A stretch of DNA of 64,000 nucleotides from Actinomycetes bacterium (lineage in GTDB: Bacteria; Actinomycetota; Acidimicrobiia; Acidimicrobiales; RAAP-2), in NCBI GenBank assembly GCA_021798955.1, contig JAJZBK010000001.1, positions 1 to 64,000 on the forward strand, read 5' to 3'. Made by a program: the position numbers and the translations under genes. Each line of letters begins with the position of its first letter. The stretch's first letter is position 1. Below the pieces are notes generated by a model. The model was not told where the DNA came from. It made no database searches and saw only the letters and a program-made list of their open reading frames with translations. Shown here in pieces: positions 24,423 through 32,851 of this stretch.

Positions 24423-25919
24423 TCAGGAAGCGCCCCTCCCCCGGATGATGGTGGCTGGGGTCTGCCAGAGGATCTTCAGGTCCCACCAGAACGACCACGA
24501 CGCCACGTAGAGGTAGTCGAGGCGGCAGAGCTCGAGATAGGAGAGCTCGTTGCGGCCCGACACCTGCCACAGCCCCGTCATGCCGGGCCGGACCTCGAAA
24601 CGCTTACGCGCCCACCCCTCGATGGCCCGGGCTTCGTCGACCACGAACGGTCGCGGCCCGACCAGGGACATGTCCCCCTTCCAGACGTTGAGGAGCTGAG
24701 GGAGCTCGTCGAGGCTCGTTCGTCGCAACCACCGGCCCACCCGGGTGACCCGGGGATCATCCCGAACCTTGAACAGCGGGCCATCGACTTCGTTCAGCCC
24801 GCTGAGGGATGCCCGCTCGTCCTCGGCACCGACCACCATGGTGCGGAACTTGAGCATCTCGAAGGGCACGCCAAGCCGACCGGCACGGAGCTGCCGGAAG
24901 AGGACCGGGCCGGGACTGCTCAGCCGGATGGCCACTGTCGCAGCGAGCAGCACCGGGGACAGGACGACGAGGGCGAGCGAGGAGGCCACGACGTCGAAGA
25001 ACCGCTTGGCGAAACGCGCCCCGGCGCTCATCGAGGGTGGCGCGATGTCGATGATCGGCAGTCCGTAGACGTCCTCGACGTTCGAGCGGATGGTGATGAG
25101 CTCGTAGTAGCGGGGGACGATCGACACCGCTACCTGGCCGGCCAGGCTCTTCAGGAGCGCGATGGTCCGTTCGGGATGCGTGCGCGAGAAGCAGACCACC
25201 ACCCGGCCGATGCCGAAGGTGCGGCAGAGCTCGGGAAGGTCGTCGAGGCCCCCGAGGACGACGTCGCCACTGTCGACCGGGTTGTCGTCCACGAACCCGA
25301 GGAACCGGACATTGGCGTGGGCCCGCAGATGGCTTGCCACGGTTCGAGCCATGACCCCGGTGCCGACGACCACCACGGGGACGGCGGCCCCTGCCCGCTG
25401 GCCGAGCAGGCCCATCGAGACGCCGCGCCCGACGAGCACGAACACCAAGCCCGTCGCGCACAGGGCCGCTACCTTGCCGACGCTCAAGTCGGTCTGCCCG
25501 TCGAGCCGGCGGGCTCCGTAGGAGACGAGCGAGACGACGAACCCCGACACCATCAGGGCATGGACGAGGTCCTTCAGGTCGCTGAAGAGCGACGAGGAGA
25601 TCCGTCGCGGTGCGGTGCGGTACAGACCGTAGAGGGCGAAGATGCCGAGGAAGAGGGGCACCATGACGACGTCAAAGGCATAGACAGCCCCGAGCCGGTC
25701 GGCCGAACTGGCTGGGTTGGTGGAGATCGCCGACACCACCAACGGAGCGACGACGCCGGCGGCCAACAGTGCCAACGTGTCCGAGGCAACCAGACGGTGG
25801 ACCACCGTTCTCCGCAGCGCCAGCGACGGCGCCGTTCCCGGCCCAGCCGGCACCGTCTCCCATGCTTCGAGGGAGGGTAGCGACACAGAGCTGGAGAGAT
25901 CAGGGTCGTACACCGCCAC
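24423..25919 (-). CDS. Undecaprenyl-phosphate sugar phosphotransferase (WbaP/CpsE type)
   Basis: 498 residues. Four or five N-terminal membrane helices (about 45-170), a CoA-binding/Rossmann-like domain (VVVVGTGVMARTVASHLRAH), another helix (about 310), then the bacterial sugar transferase domain: KFRTMVVGAEDE, LRRTSLDELPQLLNVWKGDMSLVGPRP, RPGMTGLWQVSGR. It loads the first sugar-1-phosphate of a repeat unit onto undecaprenyl phosphate. Start: GTG 25919 with GGGAGGAG 11 nt upstream. Confidence 0.9.
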   Translation of the reverse strand: MAVYDPDLSSSVSLPSLEAWETVPAGPGTAPSLALRRTVVHRLVASDTLALLAAGVVAPLVVSAISTNPASSADRLGAVYAFDVVMVPLFLGIFALYGLYRTAPRRISSSLFSDLKDLVHALMVSGFVVSLVSYGARRLDGQTDLSVGKVAALCATGLVFVLVGRGVSMGLLGQRAGAAVPVVVVGTGVMARTVASHLRAHANVRFLGFVDDNPVDSGDVVLGGLDDLPELCRTFGIGRVVVCFSRTHPERTIALLKSLAGQVAVSIVPRYYELITIRSNVEDVYGLPIIDIAPPSMSAGARFAKRFFDVVASSLALVVLSPVLLAATVAIRLSSPGPVLFRQLRAGRLGVPFEMLKFRTMVVGAEDERASLSGLNEVDGPLFKVRDDPRVTRVGRWLRRTSLDELPQLLNVWKGDMSLVGPRPFVVDEARAIEGWARKRFEVRPGMTGLWQVSGRNELSYLELCRLDYLYVASWSFWWDLKILWQTPATIIRGRGAS

Positions 25920-26236
25920 GCGTGATCCAGCTCCTCCCTGCCCGAGTGCTCGTGCCGTGCTCTGGAGCCGTGTCTCGTGGCACGGTCCCCGTCCGACCCC
26001 CCGGTCGAACGACCGGTGAACCAAGTTTACGCCTTCGGTCCCAACTCGGCTACGGGGAACCTCGGAACGTCATGGGATGCGAGTCCGGCTCCCCTGCTGC
26101 TCGGACGTCTCGCGCCGACGGCCCTTCGGGCTCTTCGTGGCCGGGCAGCCAGACGGCCACGCGGCCCGTTTCGGGATCCACCCCCAGGCCACCGGGAGCG
26201 CGGGTGGACGGTCCATCCGCATGGGCGACCACCCGC
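25920..26236. other. 317-bp non-coding region upstream of the sugar transferase
   Basis: I see no conserved gene. A comparatively AT-rich patch at about 26020-26035 (AACCAAGTTTACGCC) could hold the promoter of the minus-strand sugar transferase. The remainder is GC-rich and unremarkable. Confidence 0.4.
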
Positions 26237-27190
26237 TCAGGGCACCGTCGGGTTGAGCCAGGGCTCGACGGCAGCGAGCACGGCGCCGGTGGGCATGGGA
26301 GCGAGCGAGCTCCACTGCCCCACACCCGGCGACCAGTAGTCCGAGAACGCTGCTGCATACCAGCCGGAGAGGAAGCCTTGTTCGGCGCAGTCGCAGTTCG
26401 GCGCCCAGCTCGCCGGGTGGATCCCGAGGATGTTCTCGATCTGAGTGTGGCCACCTTGGGGCTCGACGGCGGCGGCGTCGACCTCGTGGCCGATCTCGAA
26501 GGCGGTGATGCCAGCCAGCTGCTGGACCGTCTCACCCGGGAACACGTAGAGCACCGACGTCCCACCTGGCTGGCCCCAGGTGAAGGTGGTGTTGCCCTCG
26601 AAGCCAGGCGCCGGAGCATCCGACGACGGCTCGAACTCGATCGAGTAGCCCGGCAGCTTCTGCCACGGATAGCGCACGAGGGCGAGTGCCTCGGCACCGA
26701 GCTGCTGCGGAGTCAGCGCGGGCGGCGCGGGAGCACTCGCCGCGGCACTGGCCGGCGGCGGCACCGTGGTCGGCGGCACCGTGGTCGGCGGCACCGTGGT
26801 CGGCGGCACCGTGGTCGGCGGCACCGTGGTCGGCGGCACCGTGGTCGGCGGCACCGTGGTCGGCGGCACCGTGGTCGGCGGCACCGTGGAGCCCACGTGG
26901 CTTGCGCTCCGCGCGATCCGGCCGTGCCCCGCGTCGATGGACCGGGCGGCATGGACCGACGCGGCGAGTGCACTCCCGACAGGTTCCCGCCGCGCCCGAC
27001 TGAGGGCGACGCCCACCACCGCAGTCACTGCGACGACAGCGAGGGCGAGCGTCAAGAGGCCCCGGACGGTGCAGACGCGCCCGAACCGTTCCCGACGGAG
27101 CCGTCCGGCCAACCCTGGTGCTCGTCGATCGGGCCCGACGTACCCGGGTGTGACGATGAGCGGTGGAGCGTCTTGCGGACGCGCCGCCAT
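26237..27190 (-). CDS. Membrane-anchored protein with PPTTV repeats
   Basis: 317 residues from ATG 27190 (GTG 27238 is an alternative adding 16). A basic start with GYVGPDRRAPG precedes one membrane helix (about 43-63, LLTLALAVVAVTAVVGVAL). A stalk with eight or nine PPTTV pentapeptides follows, then a ~150-residue exported domain: LGAEALALVRYPWQKLPGYSIEF, TAFEIGHEVDAA and CDCAEQGF. GHEVDAA and PGYSIEF suggest a degenerate zinc-metalloprotease-like domain near the His/Glu, but HExxH is absent. Function unknown; the stalk suggests surface exposure. Confidence 0.7.
   Translation of the reverse strand: MAARPQDAPPLIVTPGYVGPDRRAPGLAGRLRRERFGRVCTVRGLLTLALAVVAVTAVVGVALSRARREPVGSALAASVHAARSIDAGHGRIARSASHVGSTVPPTTVPPTTVPPTTVPPTTVPPTTVPPTTVPPTTVPPTTVPPPASAAASAPAPPALTPQQLGAEALALVRYPWQKLPGYSIEFEPSSDAPAPGFEGNTTFTWGQPGGTSVLYVFPGETVQQLAGITAFEIGHEVDAAAVEPQGGHTQIENILGIHPASWAPNCDCAEQGFLSGWYAAAFSDYWSPGVGQWSSLAPMPTGAVLAAVEPWLNPTVP
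26757..26890. repeat. 15-bp in-frame tandem repeat encoding PPTTV, 8.9 copies
   Basis: GGCGGCACCGTGGTC repeats eight times without a change, with a ninth partial copy. On the minus strand it encodes PPTTV. Perfect identity of third positions suggests recent slippage and possible length variation. Confidence 0.95.
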
Positions 27191-27626
27191 CTGGCCATCC
27201 CGCCCGTCCAGTCCCGCCCTGTGCGCGTCGCTCTCCACTACCCCTCACGCCCTCTCGCCGCTGCGGTGGACTGGCCGCTGCTGCGCGCGACGACCACCCA
27301 GCCCTCAGCGTCGTATCGGCACCTCGGGTCCACACCTGAAGCAATTTCTGAAACATTGCCTCCGACCAGGGTGCATGCCGCCGCGAGGACAGTTCAACCG
27401 GGCCAGCTCGGCGCATGCCACGGGCCTGGTCGCTGCCCTCCATCAGGGTGCACCCCGACGGCACGCCCCGACGGCACGGTGCTCGTGGCCCCGACGGCAC
27501 TGAGCAACTACGCTCCCCGTGCGTGCCGAGCACGACGTCTGCTGAGCAACCTTCGACCGGCTCGCGGCATCAGTGCGACCCATGGGGACGGGGGTGGCCG
27601 GCTGCCGGCCACGCAGTCGGTTCCGA
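27191..27626. other. Divergent intergenic region, about 436 bp
   Basis: Holds a small AT-rich area at 27335-27362 with a GCAAT/ATTGC inverted repeat (27341-27345, 27355-27359) and three scattered copies of CCGACGGCAC around 27455-27500. No gene with coding character is seen; promoters for both flanking genes are expected here. Confidence 0.4.
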
Positions 27627-28895
27627 GTGACCGAACCGCCGCCCGGTACCCTCCCTCGCTGGCCCGCTGCCCGAGCCAGGCACCTTGGAGCACTGGTCGT
27701 CGGACTCGCTGCCGAACGCCGACCAGCGGTACCCGTCGCCGACGGCGACCTCGACGACATCGTCGCCCACGGCGACCTCGACGACATCGTCGCCGACGGC
27801 GACCTCGACGACATCGTCGCCCTCGCTGCGCACCACCGCCTCCCCGGCCTCTTCTTCCGGCGCTTGCGCGCCGCCGCGGGGCCCGATGGTCGCCTGAGGC
27901 CCCTCGCCGACGCCTACCAGTTCGCGTCCACCCGATACCTCGGTCAGCTGGCCCAGCTGGCCCAGCTGCGCCCGATCCTCGACGAGACCGACCCGACGTG
28001 GCTCGTGGTCAAAGGACCCGTGCTGGGCGCCGAGGCCTACGGCGACCCCGGGCTCCGCACCGCCTACGACCTCGACCTCGTGGTCCGCCCCCAGCGGTTC
28101 GCGGACGTCCTCGCCGCTATCGAAGCCGCAGGTGGTCGGGCACGACAACGCAACTGGCCGTTGCTGCGCCGGCTCGAGCTCGGCCAACTGGTGGTCGACC
28201 TCCCGCTCGGCGGCACCGGAGACCTCCACTGGCATCTCTTGAACACGCCGTTCATCCGGCGTCGCTACGCCCTCGACATGGACGAGCTGCGCGAGCGACG
28301 TCGCACCGTCACCCTCGACGGTGTCCGCGTGCCGACACTGGACGCGACGGACTCCCTCCTCCACCTCTGCCTGCACGGCGTGCTCTCTGGCAGCCACCTC
28401 CTCGTCTGGTCCAAGGACGTGGCGCGGGTGGCAGCCGACCTGCCGGTCGACTGGGACGAGCTCGTCCGTCGCGCCACACGCGCCCGGCTCGGCCTGGTCA
28501 CGGCCGTCCAGCTCGAGCGGGCACGGGTCGTCCTCGGGGCACCCGTCGACCCCGCGGTCGTGAGAGCGCTCGCTCCCCGCAATGCCTTGGTCGCTGCCTG
28601 GTCCCGAGCCGACCGCGTGCGACGATCGCAGTGGGCACGCGATCGCCACACCGGCAAGACGCTCTCGGCGGCCCTATCGGCGACGACCCCCGCCACCGCC
28701 GCCGAGCTCGCCCGGCGCCTGCCACTGGAGGTGCTCGTCCCACGGCTCGCCGCGGCCGCACACCGGCCGGCCGCTCCCCCACCAGGACGGTCGCCGCTCA
28801 CCCAGCCCGTCGGGGACGACACTGATCGCCAGCACTATCTGGCCTTCGTCGGTGCCCAGGACGGTCTTCGACGCTCACCGTCGGCATCCCAGTGA
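27627..28895 (+). CDS. Nucleotidyltransferase-family protein (NTP_transf_5-like)
   Basis: 422 residues from GTG 27627. The core motif is WLVVKGPVLGAEAYGDPGLRTAYDLDLVV, i.e. KG...G(x)3R(x)3DxDLxV, typical of the nucleotidyltransferase family often found in polysaccharide and RiPP clusters. A 9-residue repeat DGDLDDIVA occurs three times near residues 38-65. It overlaps the ABC ATPase gene (GTGA). Related genes occur in lasso clusters with kinases, such as that of pseudomycoidin, where the product was reported to decorate the phosphorylated peptide; here that role is inference. Confidence 0.8.
   Translation: MTEPPPGTLPRWPAARARHLGALVVGLAAERRPAVPVADGDLDDIVAHGDLDDIVADGDLDDIVALAAHHRLPGLFFRRLRAAAGPDGRLRPLADAYQFASTRYLGQLAQLAQLRPILDETDPTWLVVKGPVLGAEAYGDPGLRTAYDLDLVVRPQRFADVLAAIEAAGGRARQRNWPLLRRLELGQLVVDLPLGGTGDLHWHLLNTPFIRRRYALDMDELRERRRTVTLDGVRVPTLDATDSLLHLCLHGVLSGSHLLVWSKDVARVAADLPVDWDELVRRATRARLGLVTAVQLERARVVLGAPVDPAVVRALAPRNALVAAWSRADRVRRSQWARDRHTGKTLSAALSATTPATAAELARRLPLEVLVPRLAAAAHRPAAPPPGRSPLTQPVGDDTDRQHYLAFVGAQDGLRRSPSASQ
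27741..27821 (+). repeat. 27-bp in-frame repeat, 3 copies
   Basis: GACGGCGACCTCGACGACAT plus CGTCGCC, at 27741, 27768 and 27795, differing only at one base (G/C at the first position). Encodes DGDLDDIVA or HGDLDDIVA. Confidence 0.93.
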
Positions 28896-29638
28896 GCACC
28901 GCTCCCCTCGCCTCGCCCGACCGCGGGATCGTCCTCGCCGGCGTCGAGAAACGCTACGGGTCCGTCGTCGCCCTCCGCGGCGTCGACCTCGCCGTCGCTC
29001 CCGGACAGGTGCACGTCCTGCTCGGGCCGAACGGCGCCGGCAAGTCGACCTTGGTGCGGATCCTCGCCGCCGGGCTCGTGCCCGACGCCGGCGCCGTCAC
29101 CGTGGGGGGCGTTGACGCACTGGCCAACCCGAGGCACGCTCGAGCCAGGATCGGCCTCGTCCTCGCCGACGAGCGCTCGTTCTTCTGGCGGCTGAACGGG
29201 CTCCAGAACCTCGCCTTCTTCGCCGCCCTGCATGGCTTCGGCCGCAAGGACGCGCTCGAGCGGGCCCGGGTCGCCCTCGGCCGAGTGGGCATGACCGAGC
29301 TCGCCCACCGTCGCGTCGACCGCTACTCGACCGGCATGAAGGCGAGCCTCGCGCTGGCCCGGGCACTCCTCGGCGACCCCGCCGTGCTCCTCCTCGACGA
29401 ACCGACGCGCAGCATCGACCCGATCGCCACCGCGGCGGTGCGCGACCTCGTCGTCGGGCTCGCCCGCGACGACGGTGTCGCCGTGCTCTTCGCCACCCAC
29501 GACCTACACGAGGCGGCCGCCGTGGCCGACGCCGTCTCCGTCCTCGTCGACGGCACCATCGCCACCAACATCAGAGGAGGCGCCGATGCCGCTGCCTTGG
29601 AGACCGCCCTCCTCCACGCCGCCGGAGGGACCGGATGA
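28892..29638 (+). CDS. ABC transporter ATP-binding protein (exporter, NatA/CcmA type)
   Basis: 248 residues. Walker A LLGPNGAGKSTL (about 43-54), signature region YSTGMKASLALARALLGDP with a non-canonical STGMK in place of LSGGQ, Walker B AVLLLDEPTRSIDP, and switch His in FATHDLHEAA. It drives the ABC-2 permease encoded next (ATGA overlap). With the lasso genes converging on it, it is the best candidate for the lasso-peptide exporter (D), though polysaccharide or lipid export cannot be excluded. Confidence 0.88.
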   Translation: MSTAPLASPDRGIVLAGVEKRYGSVVALRGVDLAVAPGQVHVLLGPNGAGKSTLVRILAAGLVPDAGAVTVGGVDALANPRHARARIGLVLADERSFFWRLNGLQNLAFFAALHGFGRKDALERARVALGRVGMTELAHRRVDRYSTGMKASLALARALLGDPAVLLLDEPTRSIDPIATAAVRDLVVGLARDDGVAVLFATHDLHEAAAVADAVSVLVDGTIATNIRGGADAAALETALLHAAGGTG

Positions 29639-30504
29639 CCCCACCCCCACCACGACCCACGTCGCCCGGCGGCGCCAGCCCTGCTCGCCGGGTCCGCCCA
29701 CTGGCCGTCGCCGCCGCCTGCCTCCGCCGGGACGCTACCGAGGCCTTCTCCTACCGGCTCCCGTTCCTCTGGCGGTTCGTCGAGCTCTTCACCGGCCTGT
29801 TCATGCTTTATTTCCTCGGGCGCCTCGTCGGCAGCCGCATCGCCACCACCACCGGCACCGCCGTCACCGGTGGCTACTTCGGCTACGCCGTGCTCGGGAC
29901 GGCGTTGGTCACCGTGCTCCACGGCTCCCTCACTACCTTCTCCAACCGGCTCCGCACCGACCAGACCACCGGGACCCTCGAGGCGATGTTGGCCACGCCG
30001 ACTCCCGCCTGGCTGACCGTGGTGGCCGGCTCGGCCTACAGCCTCGCCCAGATCGTCGTCATGGAGCTCGTCACCCTGCTCGTCGCCGTGGGTATCTTCG
30101 GGCTCCGCTTCGACGCCAGCCCCGTTGGTGTGGTGGTGCTGTTGGCCGGCCTCGTCGCCACTCTGGCCTGCTTCATGTCCCTCGGGCTGCTCCTCGCCGC
30201 CTTCACCATGGTGTTCAAGCGGGGCCAAGGGCTCGCCGGGCTCGCCGTGTCGGGGTTCACCCTGCTCGGTGGCGTCTACTACCCCGTCTCCCTGCTCCCG
30301 CCGTCCCTGCGCGACATCGGCGCCGCGCTGCCCTTCACCTGGGCGCTCGACCTCGTCCGCAGCACCCTGATCTTCGGGGCCGTGCCCACAGCGCGCCTCG
30401 TCGAACTGGCCGTGACCGACGTCGCCCTCCTGCCTGTGGGCATCTGGTTCTTCGGGCGAGCCGTAGACCACACCCGCCGGACCGGGACGCTCGCCCAGTA
30501 CTGA
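29635..30504 (+). CDS. ABC-2 type transporter permease
   Basis: 289 residues with six predicted membrane helices between about 48 and 280 and the ABC-2 feature LRTDQTTGTLEAMLATPTPAWLTV in the first cytoplasmic loop. GFTLLGGVYYPVSLLPPSLRDIGAALPFTW is the conserved final loop. Partner of the preceding ATPase; together they form a complete exporter. A 7-bp hairpin follows the stop. Confidence 0.88.
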   Translation: MTPPPPRPTSPGGASPARRVRPLAVAAACLRRDATEAFSYRLPFLWRFVELFTGLFMLYFLGRLVGSRIATTTGTAVTGGYFGYAVLGTALVTVLHGSLTTFSNRLRTDQTTGTLEAMLATPTPAWLTVVAGSAYSLAQIVVMELVTLLVAVGIFGLRFDASPVGVVVLLAGLVATLACFMSLGLLLAAFTMVFKRGQGLAGLAVSGFTLLGGVYYPVSLLPPSLRDIGAALPFTWALDLVRSTLIFGAVPTARLVELAVTDVALLPVGIWFFGRAVDHTRRTGTLAQY

Positions 30505-30511
30505 CCACGCC

Positions 30512-30533
30512 TGCTCCCCAGGCCTCGGGAGCA
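30512..30533. terminator. Hairpin between convergent exporter and lasso cyclase genes
   Basis: TGCTCCC (30512-30518) pairs with GGGAGCA (30527-30533) across an 8-nt loop in the 36-bp gap between two stop codons. Confidence 0.6.
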
Positions 30534-30540
30534 CGCACTC

Positions 30541-31839
30541 CTACCGGCAGCGGCCTCGATCCCCATCGGTGTGCTCAGGTGCCACCTCCACCGTCCGGCC
30601 ATGGTCGGCCAGCCAAGCGGCCTGCAGGAGGGCAAAGGACAGTCCGCTCGGGAACGGAGAACACCACTCGTCGCGGAGGGCTTCGGGGTCGACGAGGTCC
30701 GGATCGACACCACGACCGCTCCAGGCGCGGGCGAAGGCCCGCCCTTCGTCGGTGAGGTAGGAGCGGTTGAAGCTGGCCTTCGTCGTCCGGCTGACCATCC
30801 GATCCGGCAGCAGGTCCCCCACCAGTGCCCGGAGCGCCTCGGTCCGGCTTCGGACGCCGAAGGGAGCGAAGTGCTCTCCGACGGCGTCCACCACGGCCGG
30901 GTGCAGCAACGGGTCCACACAGGCCACGTCGTACGTGTCCGCCAACAGCTGCGAGTTGCGCGCCAACAGCCAGTCGCCGCGGTTGCGGCCATAGCGGGTC
31001 AGCGCGCGTCGCCACGACACCGGCTCGTCGGCCAGGTCGCCGGCGATGCGGGCGACCAGCTCACGACGGGCACCCCGACGGACCCACGGGAGCTCCAGCT
31101 CGGCCTCCATCCGACGCTCCCAACGCGCCCGCCGCATGGCCCGTGGCATGCCGGCGGCGGCGACCCCCCGGGCCACCCCGGGGTGCAGCGCCGCTGCCGG
31201 GCGGGACCGGACCTCGAGGAAGGGGGCGCCCCGCCGGGCGCGCAGGAGGTCGTCACCCCCCTCGCCGGTCATCCGCGTGCCACCACGACCCAGCTCGAAG
31301 ACGACCAGTGCCGTATAGAGCGGGGCCGGCGGCACGAACCCGTACGTCCCGAGCAGGCGTCGGGCCACGGGCCCGACGAGATCGAGCTCGCTCCCGACCT
31401 CGATCCGCACCCACTCGTCGAGGCCAACATGGGCAACAACCAGCTCCTGCCACTCGGCTTCAGCCGACAGGTCGTCCCTGTACCGGAAGGTGACCGGCAC
31501 CGGCAGCGGCAGCCCGTGTCGTCGGGCCACCGCGGCAGCGATGGCCAACAGGGCCGACGAGTCCCGACCACCGGAGAACTGGACGAGGCACGGCGGCCGG
31601 GCCAACGCCTCGGTCACCACCTCCTCCAGCACCCTGCGGGGGTTCGCAGCAGTGGCTCTCGGTGCCGCCGGCGCAACCCCCGACACCCCTGGGCTGCCGC
31701 CGAGGTCGGGTCCCACCTCCCCGAAGGGCATGCCCACCAAGAGCTCGAGCGCCGTGAGCAGCTCGAAGGGCGGCCGGGGACCGCCCAGACCACGACCGGC
31801 CTCGGCGAGCGCCGACGCCGCGTCGTCCGTCAGTGCCAC
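30541..31839 (-). CDS. Lasso-peptide macrolactam synthetase, asparagine-synthetase-like (C protein)
   Basis: 432 residues. The ATP-pyrophosphatase motif LVQFSGGRDSSALLAIAA lies at about 88-105 and MTGEGGDDLL near 208, the two signatures of asparagine synthetase B/McjC. Known lasso C proteins adenylate the ring Asp/Glu side chain and join it to the N-terminal amine. Here the N-terminal glutaminase-like domain is absent: only ~85 residues precede the PP-loop, and the upstream gene overlaps. It shares the operon with the kinase; the GTG at 31839 overlaps its stop. Confidence 0.85.
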   Translation of the reverse strand: MALTDDAASALAEAGRGLGGPRPPFELLTALELLVGMPFGEVGPDLGGSPGVSGVAPAAPRATAANPRRVLEEVVTEALARPPCLVQFSGGRDSSALLAIAAAVARRHGLPLPVPVTFRYRDDLSAEAEWQELVVAHVGLDEWVRIEVGSELDLVGPVARRLLGTYGFVPPAPLYTALVVFELGRGGTRMTGEGGDDLLRARRGAPFLEVRSRPAAALHPGVARGVAAAGMPRAMRRARWERRMEAELELPWVRRGARRELVARIAGDLADEPVSWRRALTRYGRNRGDWLLARNSQLLADTYDVACVDPLLHPAVVDAVGEHFAPFGVRSRTEALRALVGDLLPDRMVSRTTKASFNRSYLTDEGRAFARAWSGRGVDPDLVDPEALRDEWCSPFPSGLSFALLQAAWLADHGRTVEVAPEHTDGDRGRCR

Positions 31840-32831
31840 GGTGACGACGCACCGAGCAGGCTCGCTACCGCCTCCGCCGCCCGGTCGGACACCCACGGCA
31901 GCCGGGCCCGGACCACGGGCACCGCCTCCACGAGGTCGGCGCTGGCGGTGAACTGCGCGGCCAGGACGTCGCGGTCGACCCACCCGGTCAACCGCGGCTG
32001 GCCCGCCACCACCAGGAGCGCTTCGGCCGGACTGACCGCTTCGACCTCGAGCTCCCGACAGGTGCGGTCCGGTTCGGGAAGGACGAGGAGCCGCAGCGCG
32101 GCGACACCGTCAGGGTGGGCGCACCTCGAGCGCCGATCGAAGATCGCCACGCGTCCATCTGCAGTTCGTCGCGTCTCGACGCCTGGCCGGTCGAGGACAG
32201 CCTCGATCGCCCAGGACGCCTCTGGCCGCATTCGCAACTCGTCACAACCGCCCACAAGTACGGGGGGACGACGACCCGCGTCGAGGCACAGGACATCGTC
32301 GCTGACCATCGCGTACCCCCTAACCAGGGCGAGAGCCGCGGCCGTGGTCTTGCCGGAGCCCGACGGACCAAGGAAGCCGACCGCCGACGCGCTCGCGCCG
32401 GGGTCGCGCACCGCCGAACCGTGCAACGTCAGGCAGCCGCCCAGCGTCCGCACGAAGGACAGCACCGTGCCGACGAAGTAGAGGCCGACTTCGTCCACGT
32501 CCACCGACGGGTCCCAGTCGACACGCACCTCGTCGAGGCCTGCCGACACCGCGAAGTCGAGGTGCCCGTGGACACGGAACCGGTAGCCGTCACGATCTGC
32601 GGTGGCGGTATAGAACACTGATCCGTCCGGGTTCGGCCGCCGCGCCACCTCCCGTCCACCGGCAAGCTCGCCGCGCACCGGGCGTCGCTCTCCGAGCCTG
32701 AGGGTCAGGCCCCCGCCACCACGCTCCTCAGGACCCCTGCGCACACCGCCGAAGCCCAAGTCGACTTCTGACCACACCCGCAACCCATAGAGGTCGTACC
32801 CGAGCAGGCCGGCGTCGTCACCCTCCGGCAC
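31830..32831 (-). CDS. HPr-kinase-like protein of the lasso cluster
   Basis: 333 residues. LHGSAVRD (about 135) and the P-loop GFLGPSGSGKTTAAAL (about 151-166), then YAMVSDDVLCLD, match the C-terminal kinase domain of HPr kinase/phosphorylase, preceded by ~130 residues of a different N-terminal domain. Such genes beside lasso precursors (paeninodin type) phosphorylate a C-terminal Ser of the precursor. Here the precursor ends ...VSAG, so Ser17 of the core rather than the last residue would be the nearest target. It lies 20 bp after the precursor gene; GTG start. Confidence 0.82.
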   Translation of the reverse strand: MPEGDDAGLLGYDLYGLRVWSEVDLGFGGVRRGPEERGGGGLTLRLGERRPVRGELAGGREVARRPNPDGSVFYTATADRDGYRFRVHGHLDFAVSAGLDEVRVDWDPSVDVDEVGLYFVGTVLSFVRTLGGCLTLHGSAVRDPGASASAVGFLGPSGSGKTTAAALALVRGYAMVSDDVLCLDAGRRPPVLVGGCDELRMRPEASWAIEAVLDRPGVETRRTADGRVAIFDRRSRCAHPDGVAALRLLVLPEPDRTCRELEVEAVSPAEALLVVAGQPRLTGWVDRDVLAAQFTASADLVEAVPVVRARLPWVSDRAAEAVASLLGASSPWH

Positions 32832-32851
32832 CGACGCCGGCGCCCCCCTGG

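Noticed and set aside
26713-27003. Long open frames with WSAAP or RCRRP repeats on alternative frames
   Set aside because: They are out-of-frame readings of the PPTTV-encoding repeat; only the minus-strand frame at 26237-27190 has a membrane segment and non-repeat coding character.
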